Source: Vicia villosa
Taxonomy: Eukaryota > Streptophyta > Magnoliopsida > Fabales > Fabaceae
Direction: 5' to 3'
NCBI RefSeq assembly: GCF_029867415.1
Contig: NC_081183.1
Span: 144,456,798-144,520,797 of the forward strand
Length of the DNA: 64,000 bases
Made by a program: the position numbers and the translations under genes. Positions 10,600-22,639 of the stretch are shown here, in pieces (position 1 is the first letter of the stretch; each line of letters begins with the position of its first letter). The notes beneath the pieces are model-generated. The model saw only the letters and a program-made list of their open reading frames with translations. It did no database searches and had not been told where the DNA came from.

Positions 10600-11400
10600 A
10601 GACAAATTACACAGCTATAGCATAAGCATGTGAATATGTCTCCCCCTGAGATTAACAATCTCCCCCTGAGATGAATAATCTCCCCCTGAAATAAATACTC
10701 GAAGAACTTTAATAATAAAAGACTTCCCTGATTATTTCGGTAGAGATGATCACATAAGCTTTTGTCTTCTGATAATTCATAGCTTCTGACTTCTGCTTCC
10801 ATTGGACAGCTTCAGAACTTGAATTTCTTTAGATCCCTAGAACACTCACAGCTTCTGATTCCTGCTTCCATTTAGGACAGCTTCAGAACTTGAATTTCTT
10901 TGATCTTCAGAACATTCACAGCTTCTGATTTCTGCTTCCCTCGGATAGCTTCAGAGCTTTGAATTTCTTCTTACATCACTTCATGCTAGATTGTATCAGA
11001 ACATTGTTGAATGTACCAGAGCATCATCAGAGCATCTCTACATCCTGAAATGTTACAGAACAAAACTAAACGACAAAAGTCAGCATGAATGAGTTAGAAC
11101 ATAAAATGTGTATCAGAACACAAAATATGTATCAGAGCCATATAAGCCATATAGAATGTATCAGATCCAATAGACAATGTGTCAGAGCAAATAGCCAATG
11201 ATTTGGATCATATTCTATTATCAGAATTTTTGATCATTCTTGCTTCTTGCTTCTGATTCTGAAGCTTCATAGCACTCAGCTTGCTTCAAGAATCCAAGAG
11301 CTATTTCTGATCATTCTTTCTTCTTGCTTCTGATTCTGAAGCTTCATAGCACTCAGCTTGCTTCAAGAATCCACGAGCTTGATTCATCATCTTGTTGCTT
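10600..11400 (-). repeat. Element B 3' region with degenerate tandem repeats
   Basis: Near 10780-10960, three imperfect copies of a roughly 70-bp unit share GACAGCTTCAGAACTTGAAT and CAGCTTCTGATT. Near 11230-11381, two copies of a roughly 76-bp unit share CTTCATAGCACTCAGCTTGC. Short CTCCCCCTGAGAT segments near 10640-10690 resemble repeated polypurine tracts. No coding potential was seen. Confidence 0.6.
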
Positions 11401-11699
11401 CTCATGTTGGTCTTGAATCTTTGATTCCTGCAACAACACAACTTAGAAACATATGAAGCTTGCAGCTTCTGTTAGTAAATGTGGAGCCTTTTTACTCGGT
11501 AACTGATAATATTAATCAGATCATTTATCATATATTTTCTCCCCCTTTTTGTCATAACATCAAAAAGCATAAAAGATTCAGATGTAAAGCAAGAGACAAA
11601 AGGAAAGAAACATAGATAACTTTTCATTGATTTCAACAAGAAGGATTACAAAAGAGGAATGCAGGAAACAGATGCAACAAGGAAAGAAAACTACAAAGA

Positions 11700-12250
11700 C
11701 TTAAAGACTACAACCTTAGCCTAGTCCTAATCTAAAGCAGCATATCATGAATCCCAGCTTGTTCTTGCTCTTGCTTGGTCATCAAATCTTGAAAATCTGC
11801 ATGCCTGAACAGCTCCCTGAGAAAGAAGTAAATGAATACAAGGGAGGAACTGAGAACAGTTCACCGGGAGAGAGCGTATTCTCAGATGGGCTTTCCCTTA
11901 ACATAGAAGTTAAGTCCTTATGGAACCTAACTTCATCCAATATCTCAAGAAAGTCTTCTTCCTTTGGACAGATGTTGACAACAGCATCAAAGAAGAGGTC
12001 TGTCTTGAGAAGAACTTGGAATGCCATCCCGAGATATATTTCTCATCCTGTAACCGATTAACCCTTCCATCCGTTCTATTCAAATAGATCATCCACTTTT
12101 GAGACTTAGTTTCTTCAACAGGTTTAAAGTTTTGATGAAGGGAACTGGGCGAAAGATTCATGATGAATGCTAGATCGATGAAGAATGAACTAGGGTTTTC
12201 GCAAACGATATTCATAGAAAAGTGAGAGAAAGAAAGCGAGAGCACAAAGA
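11700..12250 (-). pseudogene. Element B third-ORF remnant, uncertain
   Basis: This segment occupies the position of element A's third ORF (21904-22632) but does not resemble it in translation. A minus-strand frame of 111 residues starts at 12245. Frame changes around 11950-11750 give a C-terminal stretch ending in a Gln/Glu-rich segment near 11760. It may be the remains of a different 3' accessory protein, or the ORF may have been replaced. The function is not recognised. Confidence 0.35.
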
Positions 12251-12666
12251 TAGATTGAAGAATGCAAAGAAATGGAGAAATAAATAGAGGGAATGTGGGG
12301 AAGGAAAACGTTCTAGGGAAGGGAAACGTTTGACGGATATGAAAACGAAAAGGACAATAAAAGAGATGATGAATGGCATTTAATGTTACGTGACGTGAGG
12401 AGAGATAATAATGACAAAAGACGTGATTTGCACAGTTACCTAAGTAGGCGTCCCCTCAACTGCACGCACGCTTGTCCAGAAATAGTGAACACGTGTTTAC
12501 CATCTGGATAGCCAGTTACAGCTGTTTTGCTTTTAAAGAGATTCTGAATCAACTTAGACAATGAAACGTTAGTAATAACTGAATCACAATTTCTAATTGA
12601 TTTCAATCAGAACTTCTTATAAAAAATCCAATTTCATTTCAGAAGATACTCATACATAAGATCTTC

Positions 12667-15600
12667 TCATTCTGGGCATAAATCCATACTGATATTCTTC
12701 AGAATGAACTTAAACCTATCTTCAGCAAGGGGTTTTGTAAAGATATCAGCCCATTGATGGTCTGTATCCACAAAGTTTAAAGATATAACACCCTTCTGAA
12801 CATAGTCCCTTATGAAATGATGTTTAATCTCAATATGTTTAGCTTTTGAATGTAAAATAGGATTCTTAGATAAACATATAGCAGAAGTATTATCACAGAA
12901 AATAGGAATGTTACTCTCATATATCTGATAATCTTCCAGCTGACTTCTCATCCAGAGCATTTGTGTGCTACAACCAGCAGCAGCAACATATTCTGCTTCT
13001 GTTGTTGAGAGGGCAATAGTAGCTTGCTTCTTGCTGTACCATGAGATCAGATGACTTCCAAGAAATTGACAACTTCCAGAAGTGCTCTTTCTTTCTATTC
13101 TATCTCCAGCATAGTCAGCATCACAGAATCCTACTAAGTAGTAATCTTTAGATCTTCTGTAAACTAAACCAACATTAGTAGTACCTTTCAGATACCTTAG
13201 AATTCTCTTAACCGCTGTTAAATGAGATTCTCTTGGATCTGATTGGAATCGAGCACACAAACAAACACTAAAGAGAATGTCAGGTCTAGAAGCAGTTAGA
13301 TATAGAAGAGATCCAATCATACCTCTGTACAACTTCTGATCTACCTTCTTACTTACCTCATCCTTACCCAGTACACATGTTGGATGCATAGTAGTTTTGG
13401 CTTCTTTGCTTTCAGAAAGATTAAACTTCTTCAGAAGTTCTTTCACATACTTCGTTTGATGAACATAGGTTCCATCGGAAGTTTGGTTGATTTGAATCCC
13501 AAGGAAGTACTTGAGTTCTCCTATCATGCTCATTTCAAATTCAGCCTGCATAGACTCAGCAAACTCCTTTCCAAGTGTAGCATTAGATGTTCCAAAGATA
13601 ATATCATCAACATATATTTGAAAAATTAAAATATCCTTTTTAAATGTTTTACAGAAGAGAGTAGTGTCCACTTTTCCTCTAGTGAAACCATTTTCCAGAA
13701 GGAAAGAACTCAAACGTTCATACCAAGCTCTGGGAGCTTGTTTCAATCCGTATAATGATTTCTTTAATTTTAAAACATGATTTGGAGACATGGAGTCTTC
13801 AAAACCAGGAGGTTGGTGAACATAAACTTCTTCATCTATATAACCATTTAAGAAGGCACTCTATACATCCATCTGATAAAGAGTGATGTTGTGTTGAGTG
13901 GCAAAAGAAATTAATAGACGAATAGATTCTAACCTGGCCACTGGTGCAAAGGTTTCTGTATAATCAATCCCTTCTTGCTGACTATAACCCTGAGCAACCA
14001 GTCTGGCTTTGTTTCTTACCACTTCACCTTTCTCACTTAGCTTGTTTCTGAAAACCCACTTAGTACCAATGATGTTAAATCCTTTTGGTCTAGGAACCAA
14101 GTCCCATACATCATTCCTTGTAAACTGATTTAGTTCTTCTTGCATGGCAATTATCCAGTCTGGATCTTCTAGAGCTTGATCAACAGAAGTTGGCTCGATC
14201 AAAGAAACAAGACCTAATTGACATTCTGCATTGTTCTTAAGAAATGCCCTTGATCTGATGGGATCATCTTTCTTTCCAAGGATCACATCTTCTGAATGAG
14301 CTGAGGCAAGTCTAGGTGATCTTCTGATAGTTGGTTCTTCAGAAATCCTAAGATTCTCCAAAGATGCAGCAACTTGATCTTCTGATTCATTGCTTCTGAG
14401 ACTGCCAGCTTCTGCAGCTTTGCTTCTTAGTTCTACTGCTTCTGATATATCAATGTCAAAATCTGCAAAATTCTCAAACTGCTTTGGTTTTTCAAGACCA
14501 AGCTTATCATCAAACCTGATATTGATTGATTCTTCTACAATCAATGTTTCAGTATTGTATACTCTGTAGCCTTTAGAGCGTTCAGAATATCCAAGAAGGA
14601 AACATTTTTGTGCTTTGGAATCAAACTTACCATGATGATCTTTAGTATTCAGAATAAAACATACACATCCAAAAGGATGGAAATATGAAATGTTGGGCTT
14701 TCTGTTCTTCCACAATTCATAAGGAGTCTTATTTAGAATAGGTCTGATAGAGATTCTATTCTGAATATAGCATGCAGTGTTTATTGCTTCTGCCCAGAAA
14801 TGCTTAGCCATATTGGTTTCATTGATCATGGTTCTGGCCATTTCTTGTAGAGTCCTATTCTTTCGCTCTACAACTCCATTTTGCTGTGGAGTTCTAGGAC
14901 AAGAGAAATCATGGGCAATACCATTTTCTTTGAAGAACTTCTCAAAGAATCTGTTCTCAAATTCTCCACCATGATCACTTCTGACCTTTATGATTTTGCA
15001 CTCCTTCTCAGATTGAATCTGAGTGCAGAATTCAAAGAACACTGAATGAGACTCATCCTTGTGTTTCAAGAACTTTACCCATGTCCAGCGGCTATAATCA
15101 TCAACGATGACTAATCCATATTTCTTCCCTCTGACAGATGCTGTTTTGACTGGGCCAAACAGATCAATGTGCAAGAGTTCTAACGGCCTTGAGGTAGAAA
15201 CAACATTCTTAGACTTGAATGCAGGTCTGGAGAACTTGCCCTTCTGACATGCTTCACAAAGAGCATCTGATTTGTATTTCAGATTTGGAAGTCCTCTGAC
15301 TAGATTTAGTTTGTTAATCTGAGAAATCTTTCTCAAACTAGCATGACCTAATCTTCTGTGCCAGACCCATTGCTATTCAGAAACAGACATAAGACAAGTC
15401 ACCTTCTGCTTCTCAAGATCAGAAAGATCAATCTTATAAATGTTGTTCTTCCTCTTGCCTGTAAATAGGATTGAGCCATCCTTCTGACTTACAGCCTTGC
15501 AAGACTTTTGATTGAAGATTATATCATAACCATTGTCACTTAATTGACTTATGGACAATAAGTTATGCGTTAATCCTTCTACAAGAAGTACATTAGTTAT

Positions 15601-15801
15601 GGAAGGAGAGTTACCAAGATTTATGGTTCCAGAGCCAATGATTTTGCCCTTCTGATCTCCTCCAAACTTGACTTCTCCACCTGGTTTAAGCACCAGGTCT
15701 TGGAATGTAGACCTTCTTCCCGTCATGTGTCGCGAGCACCCAGAGTCCAGGTACCATGACATTTTGCTTTTTGTCCTCTTTTCCGCCAAGGATATCTGCA
15801 A
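12667..15801 (-). pseudogene. Element B pol polyprotein, two in-frame stops
   Basis: Copia pol in order. The protease motif WYLDSGCSRHMTG lies near 15757. GAG-pre-integrase WHRRLGH follows, then the integrase core ([40 protein letters not shown]) near 15180-14850. Reverse transcriptase ([33 protein letters not shown]) comes next, and RNase H (CDADYAGD, STTEAEYVAAAGC, ADIFTKPL) runs to the stop at 12667. All parts are in one frame. Stops interrupt it at 15373-15375, before the QWVWH segment, and at 13861-13863, where relatives have Lys in DVKSAFLNG. The frame is one base forward of gag and overlaps it by about 115 bases. Two single-codon lesions in an otherwise perfect ORF fit its youth. Confidence 0.9.
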
Positions 15802-17611
15802 TAGGAATAATCTTTTCCTTAGGTACCCACATTTTCTTGGGTCCTTTCTTGTTAGTTCTCCTCAAGTTCTGATTGAACTTGGGTTTAGCAAAATATTTAA
15901 CAGGAGGAACAGTATGATACTTCTTATTCTGAGTTCCATGATATTTCTTAGGTTGTGTCACATGCTTCTTGGTGCGTGTTATGTGAAAACTTTGTGCATG
16001 TGATGTGTGCTTAATATCATGGGAGTGGCCAAATTTAAATTGGTTATACAGAGGCTTGTATGATATTTTCATATCATCCACAGATTCAAGATTGTATGGG
16101 ATTTCACCCTCATAACCAATGCCAACTCTCTTGTTTCCAGACACAGCATATATCATAGAAGCTAGCTGACTTCTGCCAATACTTCTAGATAAGAACTTCC
16201 TGAAACTTAAATCATATTCTTTCAGAATATGATTCATACTGGGAGTGGATTTTTCTGAATCAGAAGGAGATCCAACATTATTGGATAATTTTAAAACTTT
16301 TTCTTTTAATTCAGAATTTTCCAACTCAAGCTTCTTAGTTTCAAATTCAAATTGCTTTTTCAGCTTTTTGTATTTGATACTAAGATGAGCTTTTAATTCA
16401 AGAAGCTCTGTTAGACTGGAAACTAACTCTTCTCTAGATAGTTCAGAAAATACCTCTTCAGAATCTGATTCTGATGTAGATTCTGATCCATCATCTTCTG
16501 CCGCCATCAGCGCAAAGTTTGCCTGCTCTCCTTCAGAGTCTGATCCTGATTCTGATTCAGAATCATCCCATGTTGCCATAAGACCTTTCTTCTTATGAAA
16601 CTTCTTCTTGGGATTCTCCTTCTGAAGTTTTGGACACTCATTCTTGTAATGTCCAGGCTCATTGCACTCATAGCAGACAGCCTTCTTCTTGTCAGATCTT
16701 CTGTCACCAGAAGATTCTCCACGTTCAAATCTCTTTGAACTTCTGAAGCCTCTGAACTTCCTTTGCTTGCTCTTCCAGAGTTGGTTTACCCTTCTGGAGA
16801 TCATGGACAGTTCATCTTCTTCTTCAGATTCTGATTCTTCAGGATCTTCTTCTCTAGCCTGAAAAGCGTTAGTGCATTTTTTAACATTAGATTTTAATGC
16901 AATAGACTTACCTTTCTTCTGAGGTTCATTAGCGTCAAGTTCAATCTCATGACTCCTCAGGGCACTGATCAGCTCTTCCAAAGAAACTTCATTCAGATTC
17001 TTCGCAATCTTGAATGCAGTCACCATTGGGCCCCATCTTCTGGGCAAACTTCTGATGATCTTCTTTACGTGATCAGCCTTGGTGTAGCCTTTGTCGAGAA
17101 CTCTCAATCCTGCAGTCAGAGTTTGAAATCTTGAAAACATCTTTTCAATGTCTTCATCATCCTCCATCTTGAAGGCTTCATATTTCTGGATTAGAGCAAG
17201 AGCTTTAGTCTCCTTGACTTGAGCATTTCCCTCATGGGTCATTTTCAAAGACTCATATATATCATGGGCAGTTTCCCTGTTAGATATCTTCTCATACTCA
17301 GCATGAGAGATAGCATTCAGCAAAACAGTCCTGCATTTATGATGATTCTTGAAATCTTTCTTTTGATCATCAGTCATTTCACTTCTCGTGAGCCTTACAC
17401 CAGTAGCTTTAATAGGATGTTTGTAACCATCCAACAGAAGATCCCATAGATCAGCATCCAGACCAAGAAAGTAACTTTCCAGTTTATCTTTCCAATATTC
17501 AAAGTTTTCACCATCGAATATTGGTGGTCTAGTATAACCATTGTTACCATTGTACTGCTCAGCAGAGCCAGATGTAGATGCAGCTGGATTTGTTGGAATT
17601 TCACCAGCCAT
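15686..17611 (-). CDS. Element B gag, intact
   Basis: A 641-residue structural protein of a SIRE-type copia retrotransposon, which forms the cytoplasmic virus-like particle that packages element RNA. The N-terminal Gag domain begins near residue 25 (GYTRPPIFDGENFEYWKDKL) and includes LPRRWGPMVTAFKIAKNLNE near residue 190. A charged linker follows. The CCHC zinc knuckle CYECNEPGHYKNEC is near residue 315. A long acidic and coiled-coil segment (residues 350-460) and a basic C-terminus ending in YIPRPGA complete it. The ATG lies 87 bases after the LTR on the minus strand. Relatives often have damaged copies; this one is fully open. Its 3' end overlaps pol in another frame. Confidence 0.92.
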   Translation of the reverse strand: MAGEIPTNPAASTSGSAEQYNGNNGYTRPPIFDGENFEYWKDKLESYFLGLDADLWDLLLDGYKHPIKATGVRLTRSEMTDDQKKDFKNHHKCRTVLLNAISHAEYEKISNRETAHDIYESLKMTHEGNAQVKETKALALIQKYEAFKMEDDEDIEKMFSRFQTLTAGLRVLDKGYTKADHVKKIIRSLPRRWGPMVTAFKIAKNLNEVSLEELISALRSHEIELDANEPQKKGKSIALKSNVKKCTNAFQAREEDPEESESEEEDELSMISRRVNQLWKSKQRKFRGFRSSKRFERGESSGDRRSDKKKAVCYECNEPGHYKNECPKLQKENPKKKFHKKKGLMATWDDSESESGSDSEGEQANFALMAAEDDGSESTSESDSEEVFSELSREELVSSLTELLELKAHLSIKYKKLKKQFEFETKKLELENSELKEKVLKLSNNVGSPSDSEKSTPSMNHILKEYDLSFRKFLSRSIGRSQLASMIYAVSGNKRVGIGYEGEIPYNLESVDDMKISYKPLYNQFKFGHSHDIKHTSHAQSFHITRTKKHVTQPKKYHGTQNKKYHTVPPVKYFAKPKFNQNLRRTNKKGPKKMWVPKEKIIPIADILGGKEDKKQNVMVPGLWVLATHDGKKVYIPRPGA

Positions 17612-17683
17612 CTTTTACTGAAGCGTTTTTCTCTTCCTGAATCTTTTCTAAACACGGTTAAGTGCTTGCACCTTAGAACCGGT

Positions 17684-17695
17684 GCTCTAATGCCA
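17684..17695 (-). promoter_or_regulatory. Element B primer-binding site
   Basis: On the minus strand TGGCATTAGAGC follows the 5' LTR by two bases. It is a tRNA-Met-type site, matching element A's site with two differences. Confidence 0.78.
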
Positions 17696-17697
17696 AT

Positions 17698-18908
17698 TGA
17701 AGGATAGAAAAACACTTAGAAAGGGGGGTTTGAATAAGTGTAGTCTAAAATCTTGAACGATAAAAACAATATGCACAGTTATTTTTATCCTGGTTCGTTG
17801 TTAACTAAACTACTCCAGTCCACCCCCACGGAGTGATTTACCTCACCTGAGGATTTAATCCACTAATCGCAACAGATTATAATGGTTTTCCACTTAGTCC
17901 GCGACTAAGTCTTCTAGAGTATCCTGATCACAACCTGATCACTCCAGGAACAAATGCTTAGACACAAGCTAAGACTTTCTTAGAGTATCCTGACCACCAC
18001 GTGATCACTCTAATTACAACTGCTTAGACACAAGCTAAGACTTCCTAGAGTATCCTGATCAACACTTGATCACTCTAGTTACTTACAAATTAATGTAATC
18101 AATTTTAAGAGTATTACAAATGCTTCTGAAAAGCTATAATCACAACAGTGATATTTCTCTTAACGTTTAAGCTTAATCTCACTAATATATTACAACAGCA
18201 ATGTAGTGAGCTTTGATGAAGATGAAGTTTCTGAGCTTTGAATTGAACAGCGTTTCAGCAAGTCTTTCAGAATAATTTCGTTCAGGATTGGTAACCTTGC
18301 TTCTCATCAGAACTTCATATTTATAGACGTTTTAGAAGATGACCGTTGAGCGCATTTAATGCTTTGCGTATTCCGTACAACTTTGCATTTAATGTTTCAC
18401 GCTTTTGTCAACTACCTCGAGCCTTGTTCACGCTGTGTCTACTGACGTTGCCTTTAATAGCTTCCAACGTTCCTTTTGTCAGTCAGCGTAGCCTGCCACC
18501 TGTACTTTCTTCTGATCTGATGTTTGAATAAAATATTTGAATATCATCAGAGTCAAACAGCTTGGTGCATAGCATCTTCTTGTCTTCTGACCTTGAAGTG
18601 CTTCTGAGCGTGATACCATGAGAACTTCAGTGCTTCTGCTTCTGATCTCAAGTTCTTCTGATGCTTCCATAGACCCATGTTCTGATTCTGCCTTGACCAT
18701 CTTCTGATGTCTTGCCAGACCATGTTCTGATGTTGCATGCTGAACCTTCTGAGACAAAGCTTCTGAGCGCTGATTTGTGCATACTCTTTATATATTTCCT
18801 GAAAGGGAAATTGCAATGTATTAGAGTACCACATTATCTCACACAAAATTCATATCCTTGTTATCATCAAAACTAAGAATATTGATCAGAACAAATCTTG
18901 TTCTAACA
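17698..18908 (-). repeat. Element B right (5') LTR
   Basis: 1211 bp, nearly identical to 9313-10524. The visible differences are one base fewer in the G-run near the start, A/T near 17751, C/T near 17880 and C/T near 18103. The promoter TATA box is at 18318-18325 on the minus strand. Confidence 0.93.
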
Positions 18909-18913
18909 ATCTA

Positions 18914-21457
18914 AAGTTCAACTCAGATGCTCTTTATGAAGCATGTCAGAAGGGAAAGTTCTCAAAATCTTCTTTCAAATTTAAAAATGTTATTTCTTCC
19001 TCGAGACCTTTAGAACTTCTACATATTGACTTATTTGGTCCAGTGAAAACTGCATCAATAAGAGGTAGAAATATGGATTGGTCATTGTAGATGACTACAG
19101 CAGGTGGACATGGGTAAAATTCTTAAAACATAAAGATGAAACACATACTGTATTTTTTTTACTTTTTAATCAAATAAAAAATGAAAAAGAATCTAAAATC
19201 ATTAAGGTCATAAGTGATCATGGAGGAGAATTTGAGAATCATCTCTTTGAGAAGTTCTTTAAAGACAATGGAATCTCTCACAACTTCTCCTGTCCTAGAA
19301 CACCTCAGCAGAATGGGGTTGTAGAACGTAAAAACAAAACATTACAAGAAATGGCTAGGACAATGATCAATGAAGCCAATATGGCTAAGCACTTCTGGGC
19401 AGAAGCAATAAACACTGCATGCTATATTCAAAATAGAGTGTCCATAAGACCTATCCTTGAAAAGAATCCTTATGAACTATGGAAGAATAGAAAACCTAAA
19501 ATTTCATATTTTCATCCATTTGGTTATACTTGTTCTATTCTTAACATTAAAGAACATCTGAATAAGTTTGATTCTAAGGCTCAAAAGTGGTTTCTACTAG
19601 GATATTCTGAAAGCTCAAAAGGCTACAGAGTATATAATGCAGAAACATTAATAGTTGAAGAATCAATCAATATCAGATTTGATGATAAGCTTGGCCATCA
19701 AAAGCCAAAGCAGGCTGAAAATTTTGCAGATACAGAAGAACAACTCTCAAATCCTGATGACTCAGAAGATAAAGATGCATCAGAAATCACATCAACTATG
19801 GAGAACATGAGAATATCTGAAGAGAACTCTCATAAAAGATTTCCAAGACTAACTATACATCATTTAGAAGATGTTATCCTTGGCAAGAAAGATGATCATA
19901 TAAGAACTAGAGCATTCCTAAGAAATAATGAAAATTCATTATTTGGATTAGTGTCAATGATTGAGCCAACTTCAGTAACTGAAGCTCTTCAAGACACACA
20001 TTGGATTATTGCTATGCAAGAAGAACTAAATTTATTCACCAGAAATGATGTATGGGATCTAGTTCCTAGACCTGAAGGATTCAACATTATTGGAACAAAG
20101 TGGGTATTCAGGAACAAAATGAACGAGCAAGGAGAAGTCATCAGAAATAAGGCACGACTGGTTGCTCAAGGGTATAGTCAGCAAGAAGGTATTGACTATA
20201 ATGAAACCTTTGCTCCAATCGCTAGGTTAGAATCAATTAGACTATAAATTACCTATGTTGCTCAATTTAACATAAATCTATATCAAATGGATGTTAAAAG
20301 CGCTTTTTTAAATGGTTACATCGAAGAAGAGGTGTATGTTCATCAACCCCCTGGTTTTGAAGATTCTATTTATCCTGAACATGTCTTTAAATTAAAGAAA
20401 TCTTTATATGGTTTAAAATAAGCTCCTAGAGCTTGGTATGAACGACTTAGTTCATTTCTCCTAGATAAAGGTTTCACAAGAGGGAAAGTTGATACAACAC
20501 TCTTTCGTAAATCATCAAAAAATGATATCTTAATTTGTCAAATATATGTGGATGATATTATCTTTTGAACTTCTAATATTTCTCTTGGAAAAGAATTTGC
20601 TAAGTCTATGCCGGAAGAATTTGAAATGAGCATGATAGGTGAACTTAAATTCTTTCTGGGAATTCAAATAAACCAAACTTCTGAAGGCACTTACATTCAT
20701 CAAGCAAAATATGTCAAAAAACTTCTGAAAAATTCAAATTATCAGAAAGTAAAGAAGCAAAAACCCCAATGCATCCTACTTGCATTTTAGGCAAAGAAGA
20801 GGTAAGTAAGAAAGTAGATCAGAAGCTCTACAGAGCTATGATCGGATCTCTACTCTACCTAACTGCATCTAGGCCTGATATTCTATTTAGTGTATGTTTA
20901 TGTGCACGATTCCAATCAGATCCTAGAGAATCACACTTGACTGCTGTCAAGAGAATTCTAAGGTATCTGAAAGGTACTACTAATGTTGGACTATGTTACA
21001 GAAAATCGAGTGAGTTTAACTTAGAATTGAACATAAAAGTACATCTGGAAGCTGTCAGTTTCTAGGAAATAATTTGATCTCCTGGTATAGCAAAAAGCAA
21101 TCTACCATTGCACTATCAACTACAGAAGTAGAGTATGTTGCTGCTGCAGGATGTAGCACTCAAATGCTTTGGATGAAGAGTCAGTTAGAAGATTATCACA
21201 TCTATGAGCGTAAGATTCCTATTTTCTGTGATAACACTTCTGCTATATGCCTTTCCAAAAATCCTATTCTTCACTCTAAAGCTAAACACATAGAAATTAA
21301 GCATCATTTCATCAGAGACTATATTCAGAAAGGGATATTAAGCTTAAACTTTACTGACACAGACCATCAATGGGCTGATATTTTCACAAAACCACTTTCT
21401 AAAGATAGATTCAAGTTCATTCTAAAGAATATTAGTATGGATTTGTGTCCTGAATGA
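18914..21457 (+). pseudogene. Element A pol, 3' part (integrase, RT, RNase H; broken)
   Basis: Continuation of the pol reading that stops at 9312. A frameshift near 19066 (GRNMD in place of GRKYG) separates the start from the integrase core open at 19078-20247 ([34 protein letters not shown]). Reverse transcriptase continues past stops at 20245, 20419 and just after YVDDIIF near 20567, then a frameshift near 20740. RNase H is open at 20769-21065 and 21074-21457. A deletion near 21008 removes the CDADYAGD segment with a catalytic Asp. The STTEVEYVAAAGC and ADIFTKPL motifs remain. It is plainly non-functional. Confidence 0.87.
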
Positions 21458-21903
21458 AATCTTGGTTAAATTCTGTTGAACTATCTACAAGATTATCATC
21501 TAGAAATATCTGACCTTCTTGAATTAGAAGTTTGTTTTCTAAGATGAGTCAGAAGTTCAGCATATAAAACTGCCAATCCACGTAAACCTGAGAATGTTGA
21601 GCACATGTTCAAAATCTGAAAGGACGCGCGTGTAAAGCAAAATGAGTAATAAGTCTTGGTAACTGTTGCATTAATTTCTCTATGTTATCCCTAACATGTT
21701 TTTAATCATAACGCTACTATTTCCTTGGTCATTGAAATATTTCTCTCTTTCTCTTCATTCCATAATGCATGCGAGCCCATACATTGATTACCTAGTCCAA
21801 ACGTTTTCTCTTCTCATCAATCCTTTATAAAGAGCCTTCCTTTTCTAACATCTATCTACTCAATTAGTGTCAGTTTGTTTTCTCATCAATACTTCCCTCC
21901 ATC

Positions 21904-22632
21904 ATGTTATCCCAAACAACCCTCACTGTTATAAAAGAACAAAATATATGGCTATCCAAAAGAGACAACTATTACATAAACCTCTGCCTTAAGCAAGGAT
22001 GGGAATCCTACATTTCTCTTCTAAGTGGTTCTGTCCTACCGAACCTTGTCAAAAAATTTTGAGTCAATGCTTCATTCAATGAAGACAACCTAAGTATCAC
22101 TTCCTCCATTTATGGAATTCAATTCAAAATTTATGAAGCATCCATTGTTGAAGTTATTGGGTGTCCAGTCAGGCATGATGTTGCATGTCTCTCTGTTTTC
22201 GACTATGCCAATACATTTGTCATTCCAAACGATTTGAGCAGACTCGCTCGTCGTCTCAAAAACGACCCATACTACCTCTCCTCATCCAAACAAGTTTGGT
22301 TCAGGATGATCCTTTCAAATATCATTCCTAGAGGAAAATTCCATAAAATGCTGAGTGCTAGAGATAGGTTCTTGATCAATCTCCTGGAATCGGGTAAACC
22401 AATAAACCTTGCTGCGATTATCTTTGGACACATTAGAGAGTCTCTAATAGCCTTCAAGTGTGGTCAATAATTCTTCATTCCCAATGGAAGAGTCCTGTCA
22501 GCATGTTTTGAATCTGCAGGAATAGTGAACACACTCCGCACTTCAGAACTTTCGAGCAAGAGGGAAGCACCGTATGCAGAGCGCTGTGATCGTTTCTTCT
22601 TTCATGGAGGATATTATGAACCCATCTACTAG
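21904..22632 (+). pseudogene. Element A third ORF, plant-transposon-protein-like
   Basis: One frame of 242 codons downstream of pol, where SIRE-type elements carry an envelope-like or accessory gene. It reads MLSQTTLTVIKEQNIW at the start, then LPNLVKKF followed by a stop at 22060 (TGA, probably from Trp). SSIYGIQFKIYEASIVEVIG and VWFRMILSNIIPRGKFHKML follow, with a second stop at 22468 and an end at 22630. The pattern suggests the putative plant transposon protein family (PF20167), found next to plant retrotransposon genes. I see no signal peptide or transmembrane span, so a true envelope role is not supported. Its function is unknown. Confidence 0.6.
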
Positions 22633-22639
22633 GAGTCTG

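Larger units (their letters stand above)
9313..18908 (-). mobile_element. Element B: young SIRE/Maximus-like copia
   Basis: Its boundaries are exact: it starts TGAAGGATAG, ends GTTCTAACA, and is flanked by ATCTA at 9308-9312 and 18909-18913. The two LTRs (1212 and 1211 bp) differ by three substitutions and one G-run length by eye, about 99.7 percent identity. That indicates insertion within roughly the last few hundred thousand years under usual plant substitution rates. It reads right to left: PBS, intact gag, pol with two in-frame stops, a 3' region, polypurine tract. At 9.6 kb it has the usual size for the group. Trans-mobilisation by an intact relative is more likely than autonomous activity. 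Confidence 0.95.

Noticed and set aside
21904..22632. True envelope gene in element A
   Set aside because: No signal peptide, transmembrane helix or furin-like site is visible; a plant-transposon-protein-like family fits better.
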